From Oxalobacteraceae bacterium CAVE-383 (GTDB lineage Bacteria; Pseudomonadota; Gammaproteobacteria; Burkholderiales; Burkholderiaceae_D): a DNA stretch of 64,000 nucleotides. The translations under genes were made by a program, and so were the position numbers. The first letter of the stretch is position 1, and every line of letters starts with the position of its first letter. Where the stretch lies: contig REGP01000002.1 in the NCBI GenBank assembly GCA_004134995.1, forward strand, positions 558,001-622,000. The letters are read 5' to 3'. The notes beneath the pieces are model-generated. The model saw nothing but the letters and a program-made list of their open reading frames with translations. It did not search any database and was not told where the DNA came from. Below, piece after piece: positions 1-7,602 of the stretch.

Positions 1-5
1 TATTG

Positions 6-41
6 AATGGCGGGAGATCTTCGGATCCCCGCCATTTTTTT
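6..41 (+). terminator. Rho-independent terminator of an upstream gene
   Basis: The arms AATGGCGGG and CCCGCCATT enclose a second stem, GATC-TTCG-GATC, with a UUCG tetraloop and one bulged A. A run of seven T follows at 35-41. Orientation is plus, because the minus-strand exit lacks a T run. The gene it ends lies outside the window. Confidence 0.85.
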
Positions 42-136
42 ATGCGTTTTTGGTTCGCGGGCCGATGGAAAGTGGGATAGGCATTCACCGAAAGATGACT
101 AGTTCTTTTTTCAATCGATTGATTGGTTCCATGCCT

Positions 137-508
137 TTATAAGAGGAAACGATCTTCGTCGAGATGACTTTCCGGGCAGCTGAACATCAAAATTAACGGT
201 TCATCTCCGGAGTTTTTCAGCTGATGCAAGGTGTTCTCGGGCACCGTAAAGGAGGACTGCTCGTCAATAGCGATGGTGGTTATTTCCATGCTGTCGAGAT
301 TGGTCAGAGTGATTTCTCCTCGGCCGCGAATGATGTGGTAATGCTCATCGCCATTTTTGTGATAATGCGGACTAACGGATTTTCCTAAGTCAATGGCCGT
401 CAGATAGGTGCTGAAGTTGGCGTCGCCTGCCAATTTAGCAATTTTTATTCCAACAACATCGTCATAGTCGATGCGCTCCAGGTTAGCCAACCAGTTCACG
501 ATATTCAT
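137..508 (-). CDS. Small single-domain cupin protein
   Basis: A 123-aa protein with one cupin (double-stranded beta-helix) domain. Motif 1 is seen as HYHKNGDEHYH followed by a Gly-rich turn; it supplies two or three His and a Glu for a metal ion. Motif 2 is seen as PENTLHQLKN, with the third His. The family covers small enzymes and sugar or ligand binding proteins, and the substrate cannot be read here. The start codon overlaps the stop of the upstream lipoprotein gene by 4 bp, so the two are probably translated together. Base composition is AT-richer than the core genes to the right, as in the rest of this accessory patch. Family is clear; function is unknown. Confidence 0.8.
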   Translation of the reverse strand: MNIVNWLANLERIDYDDVVGIKIAKLAGDANFSTYLTAIDLGKSVSPHYHKNGDEHYHIIRGRGEITLTNLDSMEITTIAIDEQSSFTVPENTLHQLKNSGDEPLILMFSCPESHLDEDRFLL

Positions 509-1056
509 GGGTTTTCTCCGGCGCGCAAGTTCGTCCAGTTTGAGGCTGAATGCGTAAATTCAAACGCCTTCCAACCTTCGCCGAATTCTACATAGCCCGA
601 TTGTCCATTTTGGCATTCGATTTTGTTGTAAGTTAATAATTTTCCGGCTGACGATTTCCCATCAATTCGGCAGATGGTACCAATGGGAACAGTGCCCGAC
701 CTGGCTGTTTCCTGAGCATCTGAATATAGATCAACCGGACGAATCGGCCTTTTATCTGCTCCCCATCTAGGTCGACGCTCAATACGTGGGTCAAATGCGC
801 CCTGATCGTCGCCCAACATCAGATAGCCAGATTGACCATTTTTGCATTCGATTTTGTGAAAACCGTATACCTTTCCATCGGATATTCTCTGGTCAATTCG
901 GCAGACGGAGCCATTCCGAATAGTGCCTCGGTACCACATCTCAACGTCTGAATATATATCAACATCACGGCTGGCCTTTTTGTTTGATCCCCATTTGGTA
1001 CAACTGATCAATAACAGGAATATTGCCAATACAAGAATTCGGGGTGTGATGCGCAT
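505..1056 (-). CDS. Lipoprotein with two SH3-like repeats
   Basis: A 183-aa protein with a short N-terminus, a hydrophobic stretch and a lipobox LISC (Cys at residue 19), so a lipid-anchored envelope protein is predicted. The mature part holds two copies of a roughly 60-residue unit, each with a D-[IL]-YSD start, a CRID motif and KIEC[KQ]NGQSGY near its end. The two Cys per unit could form a disulphide. The pattern resembles bacterial SH3 (SH3b) domains, which often bind cell wall or partner proteins; this assignment is by pattern only. It is first in a two-gene unit with the cupin (4-bp overlap). No close named homologue is recognised. Confidence 0.7.
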   Translation of the reverse strand: MRITPRILVLAIFLLLISCTKWGSNKKASRDVDIYSDVEMWYRGTIRNGSVCRIDQRISDGKVYGFHKIECKNGQSGYLMLGDDQGAFDPRIERRPRWGADKRPIRPVDLYSDAQETARSGTVPIGTICRIDGKSSAGKLLTYNKIECQNGQSGYVEFGEGWKAFEFTHSASNWTNLRAGENP

Positions 1057-1202
1057 TGCTTCCCTAAATTGAATGCATATTTAGAAGCGGTAATGTTCGC
1101 ATCTGGAGGCCATTCGATGTAAGCGGTAGCTTGAACAGGTTGATCGCGAAAATTTTTTATTTCCATCGATTCCAAACCGAAGACCTTGGATCAGAATTAC
1201 TT

Positions 1203-1372
1203 ATAAAAATCCGAAAATTCCTTCTGTTCTCTGCCCATCCAACCTTGTTCAGGCTGCCGATACGCACCCTAATAATCTAAAGCGCGGTTCTAACGGAATG
1301 CGTTGAAGGCGCTCACCCCGCTCCCTCGCGCACGCGTACCGCCTTGAACAGAAGCGAATAGTACCGATAGGC
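1203..1372 (-). pseudogene. Degraded, internally deleted second copy of dinB
   Basis: Read on the minus strand, about 1335-1372 encodes AYRYYSLLFKAVRV, matching AYRHYSRLFKAAVRT of the intact DinB at 2137-3288. The segment 1203-1300 encodes RVRIGSLNK, matching GVRIGSLSK near the DinB C-terminus, and ends with a near-identical DNA tail (AAAAATCCGAAAAT in both). About 250 codons between these parts are missing. An in-frame TAG stands just before RVRIGS, where DinB has a Leu codon, and the tail is frameshifted. The relic lies in the same orientation as dinB about 0.9 kb away, so it is either an old tandem duplicate or the remains of an incoming dinB allele. Confidence 0.75.
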
Positions 1373-1579
1373 GACAGTTGCGTGCGGATTGTTCAAATGC
1401 CTTCCACACAGTTGCCGCACATTGCATCGTTAAAAGCTGAATAAGCCTTTAGATTTGCCATTAAGATTTAGGTACTTTCTTAATTTTATTTGGGGCTCGC
1501 AAATTGCAGGATCTAACGTTGATCCAATGACTGCTTCCTATTAAAGTTTTCCGCGGTGTTGAACCCACCTAAAGTAACG

Positions 1580-1723
1580 GAACCCCTCGCCCGACAGTCG
1601 TGGTTTTTTTGCGTCTATAGTTTCTATAGCCGGGTAGCGTGCAGTGATAAAAGACCTTCGGGGAAAGCTGCAGACCGTTTACTTTCGGGGTTCAAGTACC
1701 TGGCCACCCTCAAGCGAAGGTGG
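1580..1723 (+). ncRNA. Structured leader, possible C4-antisense-RNA-like element
   Basis: Several self-complementary parts lie in a 144-nt stretch. GAACCCC (1580-1586) pairs with GGGGTTC (1687-1693), enclosing most of the element. CTATAG-TTT-CTATAG forms a hairpin at 1615-1629. CCACC/GGTGG forms a hairpin at 1704-1723. The order CCCGAC, GTGG plus T run, GGGTAGCGTGCAGTGATAA, then a CCACCCT...AGGTGG tail recalls, from memory, the C4 antisense RNAs of P1/P4-like phages and islands. That resemblance has not been computed. It ends 27 nt before the start of the downstream small gene, so it is probably its leader. An unrelated structured leader is the alternative. Confidence 0.4.
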
Positions 1724-1750
1724 ATTTGAAAAATCTAACCGGAGTCCTTC

Positions 1751-2041
1751 ATGATCGCAACGGTGCATTCGCCCCTTGTCTCCCCAAAAAGTACGGCCCG
1801 CGTTCTACGCCTCATCCCCACGATTCATAAGCCGCTCGACACGAATTGCGCCGATGTCGCTGCCAAGTTAAAGCGGGCGCTGCGCAAGGCGCAATCGGGC
1901 GCCACCGCCGGAGCCCTTGTCATTGCTCTCGATCATCACGGAGCATGGAGCATCGACCTTGCCGGGCAGCTGCTGCATGACGACGACACATTATGTTTGA
2001 TTGCCTGTCGCATGTTGGGCGTTTGTTTGAGTGCCAAATAG
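1751..2041 (+). CDS. Small hypothetical protein behind the structured leader
   Basis: A 96-aa protein of unknown function. The start is supported by GGAG six bases before the ATG. The N-terminal 35 residues look flexible, the middle is a Lys/Arg/Ala helix, and the C-terminal part (ALVIALDHHGAWSIDLAG, then a hydrophobic Cys-containing helix) looks like a small alpha/beta fold. There is no signal peptide. It lies alone between the dinB relic and intact dinB and is convergent with dinB. Its position behind a possible phage-type regulatory RNA suggests a mobile-element origin. The function cannot be named. Confidence 0.55.
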   Translation: MIATVHSPLVSPKSTARVLRLIPTIHKPLDTNCADVAAKLKRALRKAQSGATAGALVIALDHHGAWSIDLAGQLLHDDDTLCLIACRMLGVCLSAK

Positions 2042-2136
2042 ATAATTTGCTCCGGAAAACATGCTGTGCGAAATTTGGCTGGCGTCAGATAGCTCTGAGA
2101 ACGACCTCGCGGTGCTGGCTAGGCCAAAAAACATTT

Positions 2137-3288
2137 CTAAAAATCCGAAAATAATTCTTTCTGCTGTACCTGCTTGACCGGTTCTGTGGCGCCCGCCTTG
2201 CTCAAACTCCCAATCCGCACCCCCAACAACCTGAACCGCTGCTCCAGCGGAATACGCTGCAAACATTCCCCGGCCGCGCGGCGAATGGTAGCCGCATCCG
2301 CAGTCGGCTCCGGCAGCGTAATCGCGCGCGTCATGATCTTGAAATCGGTATAGCGCAGCTTGACGCCGACGCTGCGGCCCACATAACCCTTGCGTACCAG
2401 ATCCTCCGCCACGCGCTGGCACAGGCGATCGAAGATGCCCGTCAATTCAGCACGGTCGCGCCGCGCGTGCATGTCGCGCTCGAATGTGGTTTCGCGGCTG
2501 ATCGATTTGGTTTCGGAGTAGGTCACCACCGGCCGGTCATCGATGCCGTGCGCGACATCGCGTAGCCAGGCCGCATAGCTGGGGCTGAAGTTGTCCTGCA
2601 GCAGATCGGCGTCGGCGGCGGCCAGGTCGCCCACGGTCAGGATGCCGAGCGTGGCCAGCTTCTGGTCGGCCTTGGGGCCGATGCCGTTGACCTTGCGCAC
2701 CGGCAGCGGCCAGATGCGGCCGGGAATATCGTCCATGCCGAGGACGGTGATGCCGTCCGGTTTGTCCATTTCGGAACAGATTTTCGCCAGCAGTTTGTTC
2801 GGCGCGATGCCGATCGAACAGCTCAGGCCGGTGGCCTCGCGTACCGCATCCTTGATGGCCTGCGCCAGCGGTCGCGTATCTTCCGTATGCTCACTCAGGT
2901 CGAGATAAATTTCGTCGATGCCGCGATCCTCGACCAGCGGACAGATGGTGCGCACGGCGGCCTTGAACAGGCGCGAGTAATGGCGATAGGCGTCGAAGTC
3001 GACTGGCAGCAGCACCGCGTCCGGCGCCAGCTTGGCGGCTTTCATGGTGCCCATGGCCGAGAAAACGCCGAGCGCGCGGGCTTCGTAAGTGGAGGTGGTG
3101 ATGACGCCGCGGCCGGTGTAGTCGCGCAGCCGGGCAAACGTGTGGGTGCCGTCGGGATTGCGTTGCGGCTGATAGGACATGCCGCCGATCACCACCGGTT
3201 GGCCGCGCAGCTCCGGATAGCGCAGCAGTTCGACGGATGCATAGAACGCATCCATGTCGAGATGGGCGATGCGGCGTGCGGCGGTCAT
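2137..3288 (-). CDS. dinB: DNA polymerase IV (Y-family translesion polymerase)
   Basis: A 383-aa Y-family polymerase that copies past damaged template bases without proofreading. The N-terminus AHLDMDAFYASVE carries the first catalytic Asp. DRGIDEIYLDLSEH carries the second acidic cluster, and CSIGIAPNKLLAKICSEMDKP is the typical palm/fingers signature. A helix-hairpin-helix thumb region (VNGIGPKADQKLATLGI) and a little-finger domain follow. The C-terminus ends KELFSDF, like a beta-clamp binding tail. It lies 45 bp after slyX on the same strand and may be read with the rep operon. A LexA site was not identified. A decayed second copy lies at 1203-1372. Confidence 0.95.
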   Translation of the reverse strand: MTAARRIAHLDMDAFYASVELLRYPELRGQPVVIGGMSYQPQRNPDGTHTFARLRDYTGRGVITTSTYEARALGVFSAMGTMKAAKLAPDAVLLPVDFDAYRHYSRLFKAAVRTICPLVEDRGIDEIYLDLSEHTEDTRPLAQAIKDAVREATGLSCSIGIAPNKLLAKICSEMDKPDGITVLGMDDIPGRIWPLPVRKVNGIGPKADQKLATLGILTVGDLAAADADLLQDNFSPSYAAWLRDVAHGIDDRPVVTYSETKSISRETTFERDMHARRDRAELTGIFDRLCQRVAEDLVRKGYVGRSVGVKLRYTDFKIMTRAITLPEPTADAATIRRAAGECLQRIPLEQRFRLLGVRIGSLSKAGATEPVKQVQQKELFSDF

Positions 3289-3333
3289 GGGTTGCTGGTC
3301 GGTTATGCGAGCTGTCGGTGGCGCAGAGGAAAC

Positions 3334-3567
3334 TCAATAATGCGGCGGCCGTTCGTTGTCCAGCGAGCGCTCACTTGGGCCGCCGGCGCTGTCTTTCACA
3401 CGCCGCACCAATGCGGAAAACAGATCTTCCAACTGATCGATCTTTTTCTGTTGTGCATAGATGGTCTGGTTCAAGGATTCAACCAGATCTTCTTGCTGCG
3501 CGATCTTGCTTTCGATGGCGATCAGGCGCTCTTCGAGATGCGCCTGTACGTTGGTTTCCTGGGTCAT
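3334..3567 (-). CDS. slyX: SlyX family protein
   Basis: A 77-aa acidic coiled-coil protein (LEERLIAIESKIAQQEDLVESLNQTIYAQQ, heptad Leu/Ile pattern) with the family-typical ending RPPHY. SlyX proteins are widespread in Proteobacteria, but the function is unclear. It is shadowed by a longer overlapping frame; the real start is the ATG at 3565-3567, which overlaps the flavoprotein stop by 4 bp. This makes it the third gene of rep - flavoprotein - slyX. Confidence 0.85.
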   Translation of the reverse strand: MTQETNVQAHLEERLIAIESKIAQQEDLVESLNQTIYAQQKKIDQLEDLFSALVRRVKDSAGGPSERSLDNERPPHY

Positions 3568-4856
3568 GGCGATGTTCCTTGCGATGTTTCCTGCGGCGGT
3601 TGCGGCGTCTTTGACAGCCATTCTAATGCCCCCAGCCCGGCGGCGCGGCCGGCGGCGAAACAGGCGGTCAGCAGATAGCCGCCGGTGGGCGCTTCCCAGT
3701 CCAGCATTTCGCCGGCGCAGAATACGCCCGGCAGCGCGTGCAGCATCAGGCCGGCGTCGAGTGCTTCGAACCGGACGCCGCCGGCGCTGCTGATCGCTTC
3801 TTCCAGCGGCCGCGGCGCGGTCAGCGTCAACGGCAATGCCTTGATGCGTTCGGCCAGCCGGGAGGCTTCCTTGAACTCCGCCGGCATGGCCAGCTCGCGC
3901 AGCAGCCCGGCTTTCACGCCGGTCAGCGACAGCCGGCTTTGCAGATGGCTCGACAGCGAACGCGCGCCGCGCGGCCGCGCCACTTCGGCCAGCACGCGCT
4001 GCACGCTCCAGTCGGGCATCAGATCGAGCATGATGCGCGCGCTGCCGCTCTCGGCGATGGCGTCGCGCAGCGGCGCCGACAGCGCATAGATCAGGCTGCC
4101 TTCGACGCCATAGTCGCTGACCACGAATTCGCCCTGTTTGTGGATGACGGCGCCGTGGGGATCGGTGCAGGTGACGGCGATGGATTTCACCGCCTGGCCG
4201 GTGCAGCGGGCTCGGAAATATTCGCTCCACGGTACTTCGAAGCCGCAGTTGGCCGGCTGCAGCGGGGCGATATCGACGCCGCGCTGTTGCAGCAGGCCGG
4301 TCCATGCGCCGTCGGATCCCAGCCGCGGCCAGCTGCCGCCGCCCAGCGCCAACACTACGGCGTCGTGCTGTACGGAAGTCTGGCCGGCCGGCGTGGCGAA
4401 GCGCAGCATATTGCCGCCTTTTTGTTCGTCCCAGCCGGTCCAGCGGTGGCGCATGTGGAAACGCACGCCGCTTTCGCGCAGGCGATGCAGCCAGTTGCGC
4501 AGCAAGGGGGCGGCCTTCATGTCGGTCGGAAATACCCGGTTCGAGGAGCCGACGAAGGTGTCGATGCCAAGTCCGGCGATCCAGGTGCGCAGGATATCCG
4601 GCGTGAAGCCGGCCAGCAGCGGCGCGATCTGCTTCTGCCGTCCGCGATAGCGCGTGACGAATGCCGGCATCGCTTCGGCATGCGTGATGTTCATGCCGCC
4701 TTTGCCGGCCAGCAGGAATTTACGGCCGACCGACGGCATGGCGTCGTACAGATCGACCTGCATGCCGCCTTGCGCCAGCACTTCGGCCGCCATCAGTCCG
4801 GCCGGGCCGCCGCCGATGACGGCGACCGAACGCATTGCGCCTGCCGCGCCGCTCAT
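3564..4856 (-). CDS. HI0933/BaiN-like FAD-dependent oxidoreductase
   Basis: A 430-aa flavoprotein. The dinucleotide-binding loop GGGPAG is at residues 15-20, followed by the family signature SVGRKFLLAGKGGMNITH. The C-terminal FAD contact is seen as GVFCAGEMLDWEAPTGGYLL. These features place it in the HI0933-like family, specifically the subgroup that includes Pseudomonas PP_4765-like proteins (TIGR03862), whose substrate is not established. It overlaps both neighbours by 4 bp, so translation is coupled to rep upstream and slyX downstream. No signal peptide; cytoplasmic. Confidence 0.88.
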   Translation of the reverse strand: MSGAAGAMRSVAVIGGGPAGLMAAEVLAQGGMQVDLYDAMPSVGRKFLLAGKGGMNITHAEAMPAFVTRYRGRQKQIAPLLAGFTPDILRTWIAGLGIDTFVGSSNRVFPTDMKAAPLLRNWLHRLRESGVRFHMRHRWTGWDEQKGGNMLRFATPAGQTSVQHDAVVLALGGGSWPRLGSDGAWTGLLQQRGVDIAPLQPANCGFEVPWSEYFRARCTGQAVKSIAVTCTDPHGAVIHKQGEFVVSDYGVEGSLIYALSAPLRDAIAESGSARIMLDLMPDWSVQRVLAEVARPRGARSLSSHLQSRLSLTGVKAGLLRELAMPAEFKEASRLAERIKALPLTLTAPRPLEEAISSAGGVRFEALDAGLMLHALPGVFCAGEMLDWEAPTGGYLLTACFAAGRAAGLGALEWLSKTPQPPQETSQGTSP

Positions 4857-6916
4857 GCTTCCCTCGGTTTCTGCAGCAGCGCCTTCAGATTCGCCAGGCG
4901 GGCTTGCGGCGTGATGGTTTCGGCTTCGGTGGGAACGGCATCGCCTTCGTCAAGTTTCATTTCCTTGATGAAACGTGAAATTTCGCACTGCTGGTATTCG
5001 CGCGCGCGCTTGCGTTTTTTGCACCAGGTGATCTGCAGCGAACGCTGGGCGCGGGTGATGCCGACGTACATCAGGCGGCGTTCTTCCTCGATGCGCGCGC
5101 CCATGGTTTCGGCCGGCGCGTCGGGATCGCCCTTGTGCGGCAGGATGCCTTCTTCCACGCCGACCAGGAACACATGCGGAAATTCAAGTCCCTTGGACGC
5201 GTGCAGGGTCGACATGCGCACCGCATCCGGGTCTTCGTCCTTGCCTTCGAGCATGGTCATCAGCGCGACCATCTGGGTCAGTTCCAGCAGGTTTTTAGGA
5301 TCGCCGTCGCGGTCCTTGCCGCCGTGGCCTTTTTCCTTGAGCCAACTGGTGAATTCGATCACGTTCTGCCATTTCGCCAGCGCGGCGCGGTCGTCGAAAT
5401 TATCGTACAGATAGGTTTCGTAATCGATTTCCTTCATCATGTCGTCCAGCACCGCGCCGGCGTTCTCGCCGCTGCCGGAAGGGCCGGGCCGGCTGGCGCG
5501 CGATTCGAGCGCGTTGATGAATTCGCAGAATTTGCGCAGCGGATACAGCTGCCGGTCGGCCAGTTTTTCTTCGATGGCGCCCTTGAAAACGGCTTCGAAC
5601 AGCGAGCACTGCCATTGGCCGGCGACGGTGCCCAATACTTCCAGCGTGGCCTGGCCGACGCCGCGCTTGGGCGTGGTGACGGCGCGGATGAAGGCCGGGT
5701 CGTCGTCCTGGTTGGCGATCAGCCGCAGGTAGCTGATGATGTCCTTGATTTCGGCGCGGTCGAAGTAGCTCTGGCCGCCCGACATGACATACGGAATGCG
5801 TTCGCGCCGCATCGATTTTTCGATGACGCGCGCCTGGTGGTTGCCGCGGTACAGGATGGCGTAGTCGGAAAACTTGGCGCGCCGCTCGAAGCGATGCGCC
5901 GACAGCATGATGGCGACCTGGTCGGCTTCCTGTTCGTCGTCGTCCATCGCCATGACCTTGATCGGATCGCCGAGGCCGTGCTCGGACCAGAGCGATTTTT
6001 CGAACAGCTTGGGGTTGTTGGCGATGACGGTATTGGCGGCCTGCAGGATGCGCGTGGTGGAGCGGTAGTTCTGCTCCAGCTTGATCACTTTCAGGTCGGG
6101 GAAATCGACCTGCAGCGTTTTCAGGTTTTCGATGGTGGCGCCGCGCCAGGCATAGATGGCCTGGTCGTCGTCGCCCACGGCGGTAAACAGCGGCTTCTTG
6201 CCGAGACCGGTGACCATCAGCTTGACCAGTTCGTACTGGCAGGTATTGGTGTCCTGGTATTCGTCGACCAGCAGATAGCGCAGCCGGCGCTGCCATTTGT
6301 CGCGCACGGCTTCATTGCTGCGGAACAATTCCACCGGCAAACGGATCAGATCGTCAAAGTCGACCGCCTGATAGGCCGACAGCGTCGCGACATAACTGCG
6401 ATAGACCCGGCCGGCTTGGGCTTCGTCTTCGGTGGCGGCGTTTTTGATGGCGATCTCGGGATCGACCAGGCCGTTCTTCCATAGCGATATCGCGCTTTGG
6501 ATGCGGCGGATCAGCTGTTTGTCGGTGGTCGCGGACAAATCCTGCACGAGCGTGAAGCAATCGTCGCTGTCCATGATGGAGAAGCGGTCTTTCAACCCCA
6601 GATGCCGGGCCTCCTGGCGCAGGATTTTCACGCCCAGCGAATGGAAGGTCGACACGGTCAGGTGCTTGGCCAGTTTCGGTTCCTTCAGCAGCTTGGCGAT
6701 GCGCTCCTGCATTTCCAGCGCGGCCTTGTTGGTGAAGGTGAGCGCGGCCACGTGGCGCGCTTCGTAGCCGCAGTTTTCGACCAGGTGCGCGATTTTCTGC
6801 GTAATGACGCGCGTCTTCCCGGAGCCCGCGCCGGCCAGCACCAGGCACGGGCCATCCATGTATTTGACGGCTTCGCGCTGCGGGGCATTCATGCCGAAGG
6901 TTGTGGGGGAAGACAT
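4853..6916 (-). CDS. rep: ATP-dependent DNA helicase Rep
   Basis: A 687-aa superfamily 1A 3'-5' helicase. It has Walker A AGAGSGKT at residues 28-35, STFHSLGVKILR (motif Ib region), Walker B LVDEYQDTN, QNYRST (motif IV region), VRMSTLHASKGLEF (motif V) and EERRLMYVGITRAQ (motif VI). Length and sequence are closer to Rep, which clears proteins and restarts forks, than to UvrD. The open frame runs about 47 codons further upstream, but those residues are low-complexity and unlike Rep, so the ATG at 6914-6916 is preferred. First gene of a coupled unit with the flavoprotein and slyX. Confidence 0.9.
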   Translation of the reverse strand: MSSPTTFGMNAPQREAVKYMDGPCLVLAGAGSGKTRVITQKIAHLVENCGYEARHVAALTFTNKAALEMQERIAKLLKEPKLAKHLTVSTFHSLGVKILRQEARHLGLKDRFSIMDSDDCFTLVQDLSATTDKQLIRRIQSAISLWKNGLVDPEIAIKNAATEDEAQAGRVYRSYVATLSAYQAVDFDDLIRLPVELFRSNEAVRDKWQRRLRYLLVDEYQDTNTCQYELVKLMVTGLGKKPLFTAVGDDDQAIYAWRGATIENLKTLQVDFPDLKVIKLEQNYRSTTRILQAANTVIANNPKLFEKSLWSEHGLGDPIKVMAMDDDEQEADQVAIMLSAHRFERRAKFSDYAILYRGNHQARVIEKSMRRERIPYVMSGGQSYFDRAEIKDIISYLRLIANQDDDPAFIRAVTTPKRGVGQATLEVLGTVAGQWQCSLFEAVFKGAIEEKLADRQLYPLRKFCEFINALESRASRPGPSGSGENAGAVLDDMMKEIDYETYLYDNFDDRAALAKWQNVIEFTSWLKEKGHGGKDRDGDPKNLLELTQMVALMTMLEGKDEDPDAVRMSTLHASKGLEFPHVFLVGVEEGILPHKGDPDAPAETMGARIEEERRLMYVGITRAQRSLQITWCKKRKRAREYQQCEISRFIKEMKLDEGDAVPTEAETITPQARLANLKALLQKPREA

Positions 6917-7083
6917 GCTTTGGAAGTGATCCGGGCGGTTATCGGGAAACCGGACATTGTAGCAGGGCGGGGCCGGTTTCTCTTTCGGCTTTGAGCCCGC
7001 TTCCGGTCCGATTTCGATCCTGTTTCGGGCGCTTTTTAACGCTATCTTGTGGGACAATCCCGTAAATCAAAACGGATCGCTCT

Positions 7084-7557
7084 ATGAAATTCAATCATTT
7101 GATACAAATCAATGACCTGCTCAATCCGCAGGTCGATCCGCTGACCCGCGCGCAATTGTGGCGCGGGCTGGTGTTGCGGGCCGAAGCGCCGCAACTGTTC
7201 ATGGAGCATCTGGACGACTGCCGCATTTTCGACAAGACGCCGGACGGCGTTTCGCGCGAACTGCGCTACGGCAATTTGACGGTCTGCGATACCGTCACCT
7301 TCCTGCCGCTGCTGCAGGTGCATTTCCAGGTGCCGGCGCAAGGCGACATCGGCGCCTCGAACATGCGCATGCGCATCGAAGAGCCGGAGCCGGACGCGCT
7401 GTTCGTGCGCTTTGAATACGATATCGAGCAGCCGGCCGATCCGACCGGCGAAGAGGCGTTCTACAACGAGTTCCGCCGCAGCGCCTACCAGGAAGCCGAT
7501 ATCGACACCATCCGCATCATTCGCGAACTGGCGGCCGAGCAGAAACTGGGAGAGTAA
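7084..7557 (+). CDS. SRPBCC/DUF1857-type protein
   Basis: A 157-aa soluble protein that looks like a DUF1857 (AtaL-like, START/Bet v 1 fold) member. It begins with a helix and LTRAQLWRGLVLRAE, followed by repeated beta strands such as RELRYGNLTVCDTVTFLP, then a long C-terminal helix (DIDTIRIIRELAAEQ). These folds form a hydrophobic pocket; the ligand is unknown here. It is divergent from rep, with about 170 bp between the start codons, and is a single gene followed by its own terminator. Confidence 0.75.
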   Translation: MKFNHLIQINDLLNPQVDPLTRAQLWRGLVLRAEAPQLFMEHLDDCRIFDKTPDGVSRELRYGNLTVCDTVTFLPLLQVHFQVPAQGDIGASNMRMRIEEPEPDALFVRFEYDIEQPADPTGEEAFYNEFRRSAYQEADIDTIRIIRELAAEQKLGE

Positions 7558-7564
7558 GCCGGTA

Positions 7565-7602
7565 AGCCGGCAAGCCGCGCCGGCTCGGCCGGCTATTTTT
7601 TT
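7565..7602 (+). terminator. Terminator overlapping the end of the convergent gene
   Basis: AGCCGGC (7565-7571) pairs with GCCGGCT (7588-7594), with an inner AGCCG/CGGCT stem, followed by ATTTTTTT. The T run doubles as the Lys codons and stop region of the minus-strand nucleotidase gene, so one sequence serves both as terminator and coding end. Confidence 0.75.

Larger units (their letters stand above)
1057..1750. other. 694-bp AT-rich intergenic region holding a dinB relic and a structured leader
   Basis: No intact gene is seen. Positions 1203-1372 carry a decayed dinB fragment in minus orientation, and 1580-1723 hold a compact structured element ahead of the small gene at 1751. The part between (about 1375-1575) is AT-rich and shows no recognisable gene. 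Confidence 0.7.

Noticed and set aside
3738-5414. A 558-aa plus-strand open frame, and similar long frames such as 5135-6484 and 10525-11439
   Set aside because: They are antisense shadows of rep, the flavoprotein and the CheW fusion in GC-rich DNA. Their translations are low-complexity His/Arg/Gln-rich and match no family.
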